From Catenuloplanes niger (GTDB taxonomy: Bacteria > Actinomycetota > Actinomycetes > Mycobacteriales > Micromonosporaceae), in assembly GCF_031458255.1 (NCBI RefSeq), contig NZ_JAVDYC010000001.1, positions 4,163,001 to 4,227,000 on the forward strand: a DNA stretch of 64,000 nt, in the 5' to 3' direction. Below are positions 23,241 through 31,940 of the stretch, piece after piece (within the stretch, counting starts at the first letter, position 1; each line of letters begins with the position of its first letter). Position numbers and translations under genes: made by a program. The notes under the pieces were generated by a model. It searched no databases and was not told where the DNA came from. It saw only the letters and a program-made list of their open reading frames with translations.

Positions 23241-24806
23241 TCAGTAGGCGCCCTTCCGGGCGACGACCACGCCGACGGTGCGCCAGAGGATGCTCAGGTC
23301 GTACGCCAGCGACCAGTTGTCCACGTAGTAGAGGTCCAGCCGGACCGCCTCGTCCCAGGAGAGGTCGGAGCGGCCGGAGACCTGCCACAGGCCGGTGATG
23401 CCGGGGCGGACCAGCAGCCGTCGCCGCACGTCGCCGAGGAAGTCACCGTCGTCGGCCGGCAGCGGTCGCGGGCCGACCAGCGACATCTCGCCGAACAACA
23501 CGTTGATCAGCTGGGGCAGCTCGTCCAGCGAGCTGGCCCGCAGGAACCGGCCGGCCGGGAAGATCCGCGGGTCGTTCTTGACCTTGAAGAGCAGGCCGTC
23601 CGTCTCGTTCATGTCCTGCATCGAGGCGAGCCGTTCCTCGGCGTCGACGTACATGGTCCGGAACTTCCAGACCCGGAACGTCTTGCCCTCGTGGCCCACC
23701 CGCGACTGCCGGAAGAACGCCGGACCCGGGTCGGAGATCTTGATCGCGATGCCGATCGCCAGCAGCAGCGGCGACAGCAGGATCAGGCCGAGCCCGGCCG
23801 CGACCCGATCCATCACGTTCTTGGCCAGCCAGCCGAGACCGGAGATGGTCGGCTCCTCCACGTGCAGCAGCGGCAGACCCTCGATCGGCCGGATGTGCAC
23901 GCGCGGGCCGGCGATGTCGGTCAGCTGCGGCGCCACCACCAGGTCGATACCGGTGCCCTCCAGCTGCCAGGCCAGGCGGCGCAGCTCGCCCGGCTCGGCG
24001 CTGGCCGAGCCGCAGAACGCGATCGTGTCCGCACCCACCTCGCGGACCAGCGCCAGCACGTCCTTGCCGGCGTGCACCGGCACCGGCGTCTCCAGCCCCT
24101 TCGCGGCGGCGTAGCCGTCGGTCAGGTGTATCGCGACCGGCACCAGGCCGGCGGCCGGGCTGCGGGTGACCGCGGTGTAGACCTCGAGCGTCTCCGGCAG
24201 CGTGCCGAGCAGCACCATGCGCTGCGCGGCCGCACCGAACCGGCGGCGGGACACGTGCAGGATCAGCCGCGCGACGTATCGCGCGAACAGGATCAGCACG
24301 GTGGCGCCGACCAGCGCGAAGCCGACCGAGAGCCGGGACAGGTCGGTCTTGGTGGCGAACGCGATGAAGGACACGCTGGCCGCGACCGTCACCGAAGCCC
24401 TGGTCACCCGTTTGAACTCATCGGTGCCGAGGCCGAGGTAGCGGCGGTCGTAGGCGCCGTTGGCCCACAGCACGACCAGCCAGCCGAGCGGCAACAACAC
24501 GTACGCCACGGCCTGGAACCACGGCTCGCCGTTGTCCGGATCCTGGAAGCCCGAGGCCGCCTGCTCGAAGAGCGAGACGGCGACCAGGCTGGCGATCGCC
24601 GCGGCGCCGAAGTCGAGGAGGAGCAGCATGACCGTGTACGGCCGGTGCCATCGTGAGACGGTGCGTTTCGCCCTCGTCCAGGCCGAGCGGGGCACACCGT
24701 TCGTGGGCCGCTCGGGCGGAGCCGGTTGAATCTCGAACTCGTCGTACTGGGGCACGCTGTTGCTCCGGCCTGTTTTGACGACCGGGCGTTGGAGGCTCGT
24801 CGTCAC
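23241..24806 (-). CDS. Polyprenyl-phosphate sugar-1-phosphate transferase (WbaP/WcaJ-type)
   Basis: About 521 residues. The N-terminal half has four to five membrane spans and a CoA-binding-like/Rossmann domain (VLLGTLPETLEVYTAV). The C-terminal catalytic part is typical: KNVMDRVAAGLGLILLSPLL, the RVGHEGKTFRVWKFRTM block, LRASSLDELPQLINVL, SLVGPRPLP and RPGITGLWQVSGRSDLSW. These enzymes start capsule or exopolysaccharide repeat units by moving a sugar-1-phosphate from a nucleotide sugar to undecaprenyl phosphate at the membrane. The GTG at 24806 gives a normal family length; longer in-frame starts exist. The polysaccharide genes at 26035 and 38682 are plausible partners, although no full cluster is here. 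Confidence 0.92.
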   Translation of the reverse strand: MTTSLQRPVVKTGRSNSVPQYDEFEIQPAPPERPTNGVPRSAWTRAKRTVSRWHRPYTVMLLLLDFGAAAIASLVAVSLFEQAASGFQDPDNGEPWFQAVAYVLLPLGWLVVLWANGAYDRRYLGLGTDEFKRVTRASVTVAASVSFIAFATKTDLSRLSVGFALVGATVLILFARYVARLILHVSRRRFGAAAQRMVLLGTLPETLEVYTAVTRSPAAGLVPVAIHLTDGYAAAKGLETPVPVHAGKDVLALVREVGADTIAFCGSASAEPGELRRLAWQLEGTGIDLVVAPQLTDIAGPRVHIRPIEGLPLLHVEEPTISGLGWLAKNVMDRVAAGLGLILLSPLLLAIGIAIKISDPGPAFFRQSRVGHEGKTFRVWKFRTMYVDAEERLASMQDMNETDGLLFKVKNDPRIFPAGRFLRASSLDELPQLINVLFGEMSLVGPRPLPADDGDFLGDVRRRLLVRPGITGLWQVSGRSDLSWDEAVRLDLYYVDNWSLAYDLSILWRTVGVVVARKGAY

Positions 24807-25135
24807 CTCACCTACGTCCTCCCGCGTGACAGGTGCTACCCACCCGCCCATCGGGCCATGGGAAGCCCACCGCATCAGTTTCCCATGACTCCCGGGACGT
24901 GGCGGTGACCCGGCAGACATTACGCTCCGTCGCTCGGTCCGGGAAACCGGCACCGGCCTGACGGCCGATGGTTCCGCGCTTCAGTGCGTGAGACCGGGAC
25001 ACTATACCGACGGAACCTGTCTGCGGAAGGTCGCCGAAGCGCCTGCTTCACGGGTTGAGACCGCATTGTTCTTCTCCTGGGCATTGGGGAGTCCTCGCAG
25101 GTCACGCTGAGGGTGCGAGCGATTACTGTGGAGAT
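24807..25135. other. Intergenic region, no gene seen
   Basis: These 329 bases lie between the sugar transferase start and the Fpg stop, both leftward. The region must contain the sugar-transferase promoter. I see no supported reading frame, strong hairpin or repeat. Confidence 0.5.
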
Positions 25136-26008
25136 TTATCGCACGATTCGAGAAAGGCGGCGATCGGCGAGCGGCTTGCCCCCGGTCTGGCACGTGGGGC
25201 AGTACTGAAGACTCGTATCCGCGAACGAGACCTCACGCACAGTGTCGCCGCAAACCGGGCACGGTAGTCCGGTGCGCGCATGCACCCGGAAACCGGAGCG
25301 CTTCTCGCTCTTCAGCTCCGCGGCCCGCTGGCCCACCGAACGGGTGACCGCGTCCGTCTCCACCGACCGCATCGCCTCGAACAGCCGCGCGATCTGCTCG
25401 GCGGACAGCTTGTTCGTCAGCGCGAACGGCGACAGCTTCGCCACGTGCAGGATCTCGTCGGAGTACGCGTTGCCGATCCCGGCCAGGATCTCCTGGTCGG
25501 TGAGCACGCCCTTGACCTGCCCGCGCCGGCTGGTGATCCGCGCGGTGAACGTCTCCAGGTCGACCGCGAGCGCGTCCGGGCCGAGCCGGGACACGCCCGG
25601 CACCTCCGCCGGGTCCCGCACCAGGTAGGCGGCGAGGCTCTTCTTCGTACCGGCCTCGGTCAGGTCGAAACCGGAGCCGTCGTCCAGCCGCACCCGGACC
25701 GCGATCGGGCCCTTGCCCGGCTTCAGCGGCGTGGCGGCCGGGAACGACTCGCGGTAGTGCAGCCAGCCGGCCCGGGCCAGGTGCACCACCAGGTGAACCG
25801 GGCCGGTGTCAGCGGCGCCGAACGTGACGTCCAGGAACTTGCCGTGCCGGCCCGCGGCCGTTATCTCCAGGCCCGCGACCGCCGACGGCGGCGGATCGTA
25901 CGTCTTCAGGGCGCTGATCGCGACGACCTCCAGGCGGTCGGCCGTACGACCCACCGCGCGCTCGCGAAGGTACGCGGCGAGCGCTTCCACCTCCGGTAAC
26001 TCTGGCAC
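25136..26008 (-). CDS. Fpg/Nei-family DNA glycosylase
   Basis: A 290-residue bifunctional DNA glycosylase. It begins MPELPEVEAL, so the catalytic Pro2 and Glu3 are intact, Lys57 is in GRHGKFLD, the helix-two-turn-helix is AGIGNAYSDEIL (176-187), and the C-terminal zinc finger has Cys250, Cys253, Cys270 and Cys273. These enzymes excise oxidised bases and nick the DNA by beta/delta elimination. LTEAGTKKSLAAYLV differs from classical MutM, so it may be one of the extra actinobacterial Fpg-like/Nei-like paralogues rather than the main 8-oxoguanine glycosylase. Confidence 0.93.
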   Translation of the reverse strand: MPELPEVEALAAYLRERAVGRTADRLEVVAISALKTYDPPPSAVAGLEITAAGRHGKFLDVTFGAADTGPVHLVVHLARAGWLHYRESFPAATPLKPGKGPIAVRVRLDDGSGFDLTEAGTKKSLAAYLVRDPAEVPGVSRLGPDALAVDLETFTARITSRRGQVKGVLTDQEILAGIGNAYSDEILHVAKLSPFALTNKLSAEQIARLFEAMRSVETDAVTRSVGQRAAELKSEKRSGFRVHARTGLPCPVCGDTVREVSFADTSLQYCPTCQTGGKPLADRRLSRIVR

Positions 26009-26034
26009 GTCTCAAACGGTAGCGTCTTGGACCT

Positions 26035-27192
26035 ATGAAGGTCCTGGTCGCGCACAATCGTTACCGCGACGCCATGCCGTCCGGTGAGAACACGATCGTC
26101 GATCAGGAGATGGCGCAGCTGTCCGATGCGGGCGTCGAGGTGGTGCCGTTCCTGCGCAGCTCGGACGCCATTCCCGGGATGTCCGTGGCGAGCAAGGCGC
26201 TGCTGCCGGTCTCACCGATCTACGCGCCGGCCGCGCAGCGGGACCTGGCCGGTGTGCTCCGTGCACATCGCCCGGACGTGGTGCACCTGCACAATCCGTA
26301 CCCGCTGATCTCGCCCTGGATCGTCCGCACCGCGCACCGGCACGGCGTCCCGGTGGTGCAGACCGTGCACAACTACCGGCAGGTCTGCGCGCCCGGCCTG
26401 TTCTTCCGCGACGGCCGGATCTGCACGGACTGCCGTGATCGGACGTTCCCGCTGCCCGCGATCGTGCACGGCTGCTACCGGGGCTCGCGGGCGCAGAGCG
26501 CGGTGATGGCCACCGCGCTCGCCGTGCACCGCCCCACCTGGCGCGCGGTCGACCGCTTCATCGCGCTCACCACCGCGATCCAGGACCATCTGCTGGGGTA
26601 CGGGGTGCCACCCGCGAACATCGTGGTGAAGCCGAACGCGGTGCCCGACCCGGGTCCGCCCGCACCGCCCGGCGACGGCTTCCTCTACCTCGCCCGGCTC
26701 TCCCCGGAGAAGGGCCTCCGGCTGCTGCTCGACGCCTGGCGGCGGCACCCGGACGGCGCGCTCGGCACGCTGCGGATCGCCGGCGACGGTGAGCTGCGCC
26801 CGGAGGTCGAGGCCGCGGCGGCCGCCCGCGCGGACGTGCGGTACCTCGGCGTGCTGGACCGGGACGGCGTGCGCGCGGCCCTGCGGCGTACCGCGGTGGT
26901 CCTGGTGGTGTCGACCTGGCACGATGTGCTTCCGACGGTGACGATCGAGGCGCTGGCCGCCGGCCGGCCGGTGCTCGGCACCGCGCTCGGCGGCATTCCC
27001 TACCTGGTCGGTGACGCCGGCTGGGTGGTACGGGCGGACCCGGCCGAGCTGGCCGCGGCGCTGCCGGCCGCCCGGGACGGCGCCGCCGCGCTGACGCACG
27101 CGGCGCGGGCACGGTACGAGTCGACGTTCCACCCGCGGGTGGTCACCCGCCGGCTGCTCGACGTGTATGACGGTCTTCTCAGCAATGTGTGA
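26035..27192 (+). CDS. Glycosyltransferase family 4
   Basis: A 385-residue GT-B fold transferase. The N-terminal domain opens MKVLVAHNRYRDAMPSGEN and has PDVVHLHNPYPLISPW and VQTVHNYRQVCAPGLFFRDG; the Cys-rich stretch GRICTDCRDR (about 127-136) is common in GT4 enzymes of exopolysaccharide loci. The C-terminal domain has LYLARLSPEKGLRLLLDAW and the nucleotide-sugar site (WHDVLPTVTIEALAAGRPVL) with the EX7E-like glutamate. It would add a sugar to a lipid-linked or surface glycan in the cytoplasm. It is divergent from fpg and followed after 36 bases by the arylsulfotransferase-like lipoprotein. Confidence 0.9.
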   Translation: MKVLVAHNRYRDAMPSGENTIVDQEMAQLSDAGVEVVPFLRSSDAIPGMSVASKALLPVSPIYAPAAQRDLAGVLRAHRPDVVHLHNPYPLISPWIVRTAHRHGVPVVQTVHNYRQVCAPGLFFRDGRICTDCRDRTFPLPAIVHGCYRGSRAQSAVMATALAVHRPTWRAVDRFIALTTAIQDHLLGYGVPPANIVVKPNAVPDPGPPAPPGDGFLYLARLSPEKGLRLLLDAWRRHPDGALGTLRIAGDGELRPEVEAAAAARADVRYLGVLDRDGVRAALRRTAVVLVVSTWHDVLPTVTIEALAAGRPVLGTALGGIPYLVGDAGWVVRADPAELAAALPAARDGAAALTHAARARYESTFHPRVVTRRLLDVYDGLLSNV

Positions 27193-27228
27193 GCGTAATC
27201 CGCGGCTTCTCCGGGAAAGGTGCGACTC

Positions 27229-28812
27229 GTGACGGGAAGCGGCATGGTTCCTCCATCTCCGATCAGCGCGATGCCGGACACGCTGCCCGAACCGCCCCGC
27301 CGCTGGTCCCGGCGGCAGCTGCTGATCGCCGGCGCCGGACTCGCGGCGGTCGGACTCACCGGTTGCGGCGCCGGCTTCGTGATCGGCGCGGACTCCGCGC
27401 GCGAGGCGAACCGCGGCGCGGAGGCCGGCGGCGCGGACAACCTCCTCAACTTCATCTCCCGGCCCGACCTGCACGTGCAGCGGGTCGTGGTGTCCACCCC
27501 GGCGCCGGACCCGGACTCCGGCCTGGTGTTCCTCACACCCGCCCAGGGCCGCGGGCAGTTCGGCACGCTCATCGTGGACACGAACGGCGTGCCGGTGTGG
27601 TTCCGGCCGGTGCCCGCGCCGGCCACCGTCGCCATCGACCTCAAAGTGCAGAAATATCAGGACAAACCGGTATTGACCTGGTGGGAGGGGTTGATCGGCG
27701 GGACCGGCGGGCTCGGCATAGGACAGGGCGAGTTCGTCATCTACGACAACCGCTACCGCGAGGTGACCCGGATCCGCGCGGACGGCGTCACCCAGGCCGA
27801 CCAGCACGACCTGAAGATCACCTCACGCGGGACCGCGCTGTTCTGGGTGTACCGCCCGATCTCCGCGGACCTCACCTCGGTCGGCGGCCCGGCCGCGGGC
27901 GCGCTGCACGACGGCGTGCTCCAGGAGGTCGACATCGCCACCGGCAAGCTGCTCATGGAGTGGCGGGCCAGCGACCACGTGCCGTTCGACGAGTCCTACG
28001 CGCCGCTGCCGGCCGGCGACTCCGCGCTGCTGCCGTACGACTACTTCCACGCGAACTCGGTGGCCGAGGACAGCGACGGCAACCTGCTCGTCTCCGCCCG
28101 GCACACCTGGACCGTCTACAAGATCGACCGCTCCACCGGGGACGTGATCTGGCGGCTCGGCGGCAAGAGGAGCGACTTCCGGCTGCCCCCGGAGGCGACG
28201 TTCTCCTGGCAGCACGACGCGCGGCGGCGCAGCGACGGCACGATCGGCCTGTTCGACAACGCGGCCGGGATCACCAGGGAACACGACCGCTCCCGCGGCC
28301 TGATCCTCGCGCTGGACGAGGACGCCGGCGCGGCCACGCTGGTCCGGGAGTACGTGCACCCGCGCCGCCTGTCCGCACCCACCCAGGGCAGCATGGAGGA
28401 ACGGCCGGACGGCCGCTCGTTCATCGGCTGGGGCGAACTGCCGTACTTCACCGAGTTCGCCGAGGACGGCACCGTGCTCTTCGACGGCCGGCTCCCGTCG
28501 GACAGCCAGTCGTACCGCGCGACCCGCGCCACGTGGACCGCCGAGCCCGCCGACCAGCCCGCCGTGGGGTTGCGCCGGGAGGCCGGCAAACTCGTCGCCT
28601 ACGCCAGCTGGAACGGCGCCACCGAGGTCGAGACCTGGCAGATCCGCGCCGGCAGCCAGCCCGGCAGCCTCGGCGTCGTCGCCGAGGGCGACCGCACCGG
28701 CTTCGAAACCGCGCTGACCGTCCCCACCGACCCGGAATACCTCCGCGCCGACGCCTTCGCCGCCAACGGCCGCCTCCTCGGCTCCTCCGCCATCATCCCG
28801 GTCCGCGGCTGA
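27229..28812 (+). CDS. Arylsulfotransferase (ASST)-like Tat-exported lipoprotein
   Basis: About 527 residues. The N-terminus carries RRWSRRQLL, a hydrophobic stretch and LTGC, that is, a twin-arginine signal overlapping a lipobox, so the protein is probably folded before export and then lipid-anchored outside. The mature part has repeated beta blades (GTLIVDTNGVPVWFRPV, GDVIWRLGGKRSDFRLP, FSWQHDARRRSDGTIGLFDN) and the ASST-type His motifs YDYFHANSVAEDSDGN and QHDA. ASST-family enzymes move sulfate between phenols; actinobacterial relatives are uncharacterised and may be sugar- or quinone-binding propellers instead. GTG 27229 is my preferred start (GGGAAAGG upstream); GTG 27220 and ATG 27244 are alternatives. 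Confidence 0.78.
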   Translation: MTGSGMVPPSPISAMPDTLPEPPRRWSRRQLLIAGAGLAAVGLTGCGAGFVIGADSAREANRGAEAGGADNLLNFISRPDLHVQRVVVSTPAPDPDSGLVFLTPAQGRGQFGTLIVDTNGVPVWFRPVPAPATVAIDLKVQKYQDKPVLTWWEGLIGGTGGLGIGQGEFVIYDNRYREVTRIRADGVTQADQHDLKITSRGTALFWVYRPISADLTSVGGPAAGALHDGVLQEVDIATGKLLMEWRASDHVPFDESYAPLPAGDSALLPYDYFHANSVAEDSDGNLLVSARHTWTVYKIDRSTGDVIWRLGGKRSDFRLPPEATFSWQHDARRRSDGTIGLFDNAAGITREHDRSRGLILALDEDAGAATLVREYVHPRRLSAPTQGSMEERPDGRSFIGWGELPYFTEFAEDGTVLFDGRLPSDSQSYRATRATWTAEPADQPAVGLRREAGKLVAYASWNGATEVETWQIRAGSQPGSLGVVAEGDRTGFETALTVPTDPEYLRADAFAANGRLLGSSAIIPVRG

Positions 28813-28854
28813 CCTGCCGCGTGCCCGGCCGGGCCGTCAGGACCGCGGCAGGTC
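28811..28854. terminator. Inverted repeat between convergent genes (possible terminator)
   Basis: GACCTGCCGCG (28811-28821) and CGCGGCAGGTC (28844-28854) are perfect 11-base inverted copies spanning the ends of the two convergent genes. There is no T tract, so it may act only as a stem-loop barrier to read-through. Confidence 0.45.
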
Positions 28855-29574
28855 GTGGGCGCGGAGGGCGTTGCGGGCGCTGAAGGCGATGCTGGTGAGG
28901 AGGAAGGCGCCGTTGACCAGGGTGAAGATGCCGATGAACCAGACCATGGCGATCGGGGCGACGGTGAGGACGACGGCGGCCACGGCGATGATGGCGCCGT
29001 AGTCGCGGGCCAGTTTCACCACGCGGATCGGCCACGTGTTGGACTTCAGCATGCTGACCGCCTGCGGGCCGGTGGCCAGGACCGAGGTGATCAGGTTGAC
29101 CATCCAGCCGCCGGCGAACAGCGCGATCAGCCAGGCGGGGGTCTCCGGTTCCTGGGCGACCGCGACCGCGGAGAGCGCGCCGACCAGCGCGATCTGGCCG
29201 GCCACGTCGCAGAGGATGTCGACGCGGGCGCCGTCCGTGCTGGTCTGGCCGGTGACGCGGGCGAGCTGGCCGTCGGCGCAGTCGAACGCGTAGGCGAGCT
29301 GCCAGCCGGCCAGCGCGATCAGGCCGATCACGACGCCGGGCACCTCGCCGGCCGCGACCGGGCCGGCGGTCACGATGACCAGTGCGGAGACGACCGCGCT
29401 GATGCCGAGGTTGAAGATGGTGAGCGTGGTCGGTGCGAGCTTCTTGCGGTAGCCGAAGAGTGCGAGCTTGGCGCCGAGTCGCTGGCTGACCGCCTCGCTG
29501 TAGAGGCCGCCGCCGCGGTTGACGCGGTAGAAGTCGGACTCGGCCGGCTGGTGCTCAGGAGCGCTGGACTGCAT
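28837..29574 (-). CDS. CDP-alcohol phosphatidyltransferase-family membrane enzyme
   Basis: A 245-residue membrane protein from the ATG at 29574. It has the complete CDP-alcohol phosphotransferase signature D-x2-DG-x2-AR-x8-G-x3-D-x3-D at residues 98-123 (DCADGQLARV then GARVDILCD), which binds the metal and CDP, and about six hydrophobic spans. These enzymes transfer a substituted phosphate from a CDP-alcohol to an acceptor alcohol in the membrane, making phospholipids or, in some cases, inositol- or polyol-phosphate linked products. It overlaps the dehydrogenase gene by 20 bases and ends an operon that also supplies a nucleotidyltransferase, so it probably uses the activated product of those two. 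Confidence 0.9.
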   Translation of the reverse strand: MQSSAPEHQPAESDFYRVNRGGGLYSEAVSQRLGAKLALFGYRKKLAPTTLTIFNLGISAVVSALVIVTAGPVAAGEVPGVVIGLIALAGWQLAYAFDCADGQLARVTGQTSTDGARVDILCDVAGQIALVGALSAVAVAQEPETPAWLIALFAGGWMVNLITSVLATGPQAVSMLKSNTWPIRVVKLARDYGAIIAVAAVVLTVAPIAMVWFIGIFTLVNGAFLLTSIAFSARNALRAHDLPRS

Positions 29575-30616
29575 CAACGTAGTCTGCCAGCCGCGCGCGA
29601 ATCTCCTTCGCACCCATCGCCAGGTGCTCGATGATCGTGTACCGGTCGGGCCGGGTGCGCGGCGCGAAGCCGACCACGTCCACGAACTGTTCGTCGCTCA
29701 GGCCGAACTCCCGGTGCGTACGGTGCAGGCCGTGCCGGCGCAGGCAGCGGGAGATCTGCCGGAAGCGTGCCTCGTCGCCGCGCAGGAACGTGCAGAACAG
29801 CGCGCCCATGCCGGCCAGTTCGCCGTGCGAGCCGGTGCCTGGGTTGAGCACGTCGACCGCGTGCATGATCTCGTGGCAGCCGCCGCTGCACGGGCGGCTG
29901 GAACCGGACACGGCCATCGCCAGCCCGCTCGCGATCAGGCTCTCGGCGAGCACCGTGACGAAGCCGTCGTCGGTCATGTCGCCGGGGTGGCTGAGCAGCG
30001 CCTCCGCGCCCATCCGGGCCAGTGACGCGGACAGCCCGTCGACCGGTTCGCCGCGGATGTCGCGGGCCAGTTCCCAGTCCGCGAGCGCGCTGAGGTTGCT
30101 GAGCACGTCACCGATCCCGCCACGGTTGTAGCGGGACGGGCCGGCCTCGACGAAGTCCAGGTCGACGATGACCGCGATCGGGATGTGCACGCCGTACGAA
30201 CCCTTGATCCCGTCGTTGACCAGGCTGGCGACCGGCGAGCCGATGCCGTCGTTGGCGAGGCTGGTGGCGACGGACACCATCGGGATGCCGTAGCGGGTGG
30301 CCGCGTACTTCGCGGTGTCCAGCGTGGTGCCGCCGCCGATCCCGACCACCGCGTCGTACGAGCGGGCGCGCAGCTTCGCGGCCAGCTCGTTCGCGCTGTC
30401 CAGGGTGCCGCCGGCGACCGTGAAGATGTCGGCGGCGCCGAGGTTCGGCCGGATCAGGTCGGCGACGCGCGCGCCGACGCCGTGCCCGACCACGACGGCC
30501 ACGTCACCGCCGGCGGATATCCGGCCGTCGGCGAGGATCCGGCCGAGGTCGGCCACGGCGCCGCGGCGCACGTCGACGTGCAGCGGCGTGAGGATCGTGC
30601 GGGCTAGTAGCGGCAT
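29555..30616 (-). CDS. Glycerol-1-phosphate dehydrogenase-like / iron-containing alcohol dehydrogenase
   Basis: A 353-residue enzyme of the dehydroquinate synthase/GldA superfamily. The NAD(P) motif is GIGGGTTLDTAKYAA (92-106); SVATSLANDGIGSPVA (115-130) and GIGDVLSNLSALADWELA (168-185) follow, and Asp170, His248 (CHEIMHAVD) and His264 (GSHGELAG) are placed as metal ligands. The ANDGIGSP segment is typical of sn-glycerol-1-phosphate dehydrogenases (archaeal EgsA, bacterial AraM) rather than GldA. G1PDH reduces dihydroxyacetone phosphate to G1P, the archaeal lipid backbone. It sits between a nucleotidyltransferase and a CDP-alcohol transferase, so the reduced polyol phosphate is probably activated to a CDP derivative. 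Substrate is inferred. Confidence 0.85.
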   Translation of the reverse strand: MPLLARTILTPLHVDVRRGAVADLGRILADGRISAGGDVAVVVGHGVGARVADLIRPNLGAADIFTVAGGTLDSANELAAKLRARSYDAVVGIGGGTTLDTAKYAATRYGIPMVSVATSLANDGIGSPVASLVNDGIKGSYGVHIPIAVIVDLDFVEAGPSRYNRGGIGDVLSNLSALADWELARDIRGEPVDGLSASLARMGAEALLSHPGDMTDDGFVTVLAESLIASGLAMAVSGSSRPCSGGCHEIMHAVDVLNPGTGSHGELAGMGALFCTFLRGDEARFRQISRCLRRHGLHRTHREFGLSDEQFVDVVGFAPRTRPDRYTIIEHLAMGAKEIRARLADYVDAVQRS

Positions 30617-31341
30617 GCGATGGCCCGGGCGCGCGCCAGGTCGTCGTGGTTGTCCACCTCGACCCAGGGGACGTCGCCGATGTCCGCGTACCGGATGGCG
30701 CCGCCGCGGTCCGCGTACTCCTGGAAGCCGTCCTCGTAGTAGAGGTTCGGGTCGCGGCGCCAGACCGTCTCCAGCGCGTCCGCGAGCCCGCCGGCCGCGG
30801 CCGGTGAGATGAGCGAGACGCCGATGTACTCGCCGGTCGCGGCGGCCGGGTCCATCAGCTTGGTGATCCGGCTGAGCCGCCCGTCGGGTGAGAAATCGGC
30901 TTTCATCTCCTCGTCGGCGAGGTGCTTCGCGGTGTCCAGCGCCAGCACGATCGACGGGCCGCGCGCGGCGAGCAGCGTCTTCTGCACGCTCACCGGGTGC
31001 ACGGTGTCGCCGTTGACCAGCAGCGCGCCGTTCGTGAAGTGGTCACGGGCGAGCCACAGCGAGTACGCGTTGTTCCACTCCTCGGCCCGGTCGTTGTGCA
31101 CCAGCGTCAGCCGTACCCCGTATCGGTCCTGGAGTTCCGGCACCCGGGACAGCACCGCCGGGGCCCGGTAGCCGACCACGATCGTGACGTCGGCCAGGCC
31201 CACGGACGCGAGGTTGCGCAGCGCGATGTCCAGGATCGTGGTGTCCCCGTCCACCGGGACGAGTGCCTTCGGCAGTTCGTCGGTGTACGGGCGCAGACGT
31301 CGTCCGGCACCGGCGGCGAGCACGAGCCCGATCATTCCCAT
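30604..31341 (-). CDS. NTP transferase (cytidylyltransferase-like)
   Basis: A 245-residue sugar/polyol-phosphate nucleotidyltransferase with the signature LVLAAGAGRRLRPYTDELPK and KALVPVDG in the first 33 residues, NGDT at about 110 and VEVDNHDDLARA near the C-terminus. The overall pattern, including NDRAEEWNNAYSLWLAR, is like phosphocholine/phosphoethanolamine cytidylyltransferases (LicC type) more than glucose-1-phosphate enzymes. It heads the three-gene operon, overlapping the dehydrogenase start by 13 bases. I infer formation of a CDP-activated polyol or amino-alcohol for the phosphotransferase. Confidence 0.88.
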   Translation of the reverse strand: MGMIGLVLAAGAGRRLRPYTDELPKALVPVDGDTTILDIALRNLASVGLADVTIVVGYRAPAVLSRVPELQDRYGVRLTLVHNDRAEEWNNAYSLWLARDHFTNGALLVNGDTVHPVSVQKTLLAARGPSIVLALDTAKHLADEEMKADFSPDGRLSRITKLMDPAAATGEYIGVSLISPAAAGGLADALETVWRRDPNLYYEDGFQEYADRGGAIRYADIGDVPWVEVDNHDDLARARAIACRY

Positions 31342-31362
31342 ACCGGGAACAACGACCGACCG

Positions 31363-31839
31363 TCAGAAACCGAACACCCGGAGCATGGCGAACCCGTCCG
31401 CGACGATCCGCCGGATGGTGTCGTCGTCCGGCCGGTTCTCGTCCAGCAGGTCCAGCTCGGCCTCGGTGACCCAGGCGAAGTCGGTGTGTTTTCCGGCCTC
31501 CAGCCGCGGCCGGGTCAGGTCGCCGTCCACCCGGCAGAGGTAGTCGGTCTCCAGCCGGTAGAGCCCGTCGTCGCCCTTCCAGGTGTGCTCGCCGACCGTG
31601 CCGAGCACGTGCGACAGGATCCAGCCGGTCTCCTCGCGGACCTCGCGGTGCAGCGCCTCGTCGACGCTCTCCCCCGCCTCCACGTGCCCGCCGACGATGT
31701 CCCAGGTGTCCGGGAACAACCGCCGGTCCGCCGACCGCCGCTGCACGAAGATCCGGCCGTCGTCGTCGACGATCAGCGCACCGGCGCAGAGCAGCGGGTC
31801 CGCGGGCGTCCGACCGGAGGGCTCAGGTGGTGCAGTCAC
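31363..31839 (-). CDS. NUDIX hydrolase
   Basis: A 158-residue Nudix enzyme with an intact Nudix box at residues 50-72 (GGHVEAGESVDEAL then REVREETGW). The strands before it (LLCAGALIVDDDGRIFVQRR) are typical. Such enzymes hydrolyse nucleoside diphosphates linked to another group; the substrate is not readable. It starts with GTG at 31839 and lies 21 bases upstream of the nucleotidyltransferase gene in the same direction. It may be co-transcribed and could control the pool of the CDP-intermediate, which is speculation. Confidence 0.9.
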   Translation of the reverse strand: MTAPPEPSGRTPADPLLCAGALIVDDDGRIFVQRRSADRRLFPDTWDIVGGHVEAGESVDEALHREVREETGWILSHVLGTVGEHTWKGDDGLYRLETDYLCRVDGDLTRPRLEAGKHTDFAWVTEAELDLLDENRPDDDTIRRIVADGFAMLRVFGF

Positions 31840-31940
31840 GGACGAGAGATTAGCGGAACCCGGCGCTCTTGCCGCTCCGCCTGCGGATTCGCCACCATGA
31901 GTGGCAGCACGAACAGCAGCCGTATCAAGGGAGATGCGCC

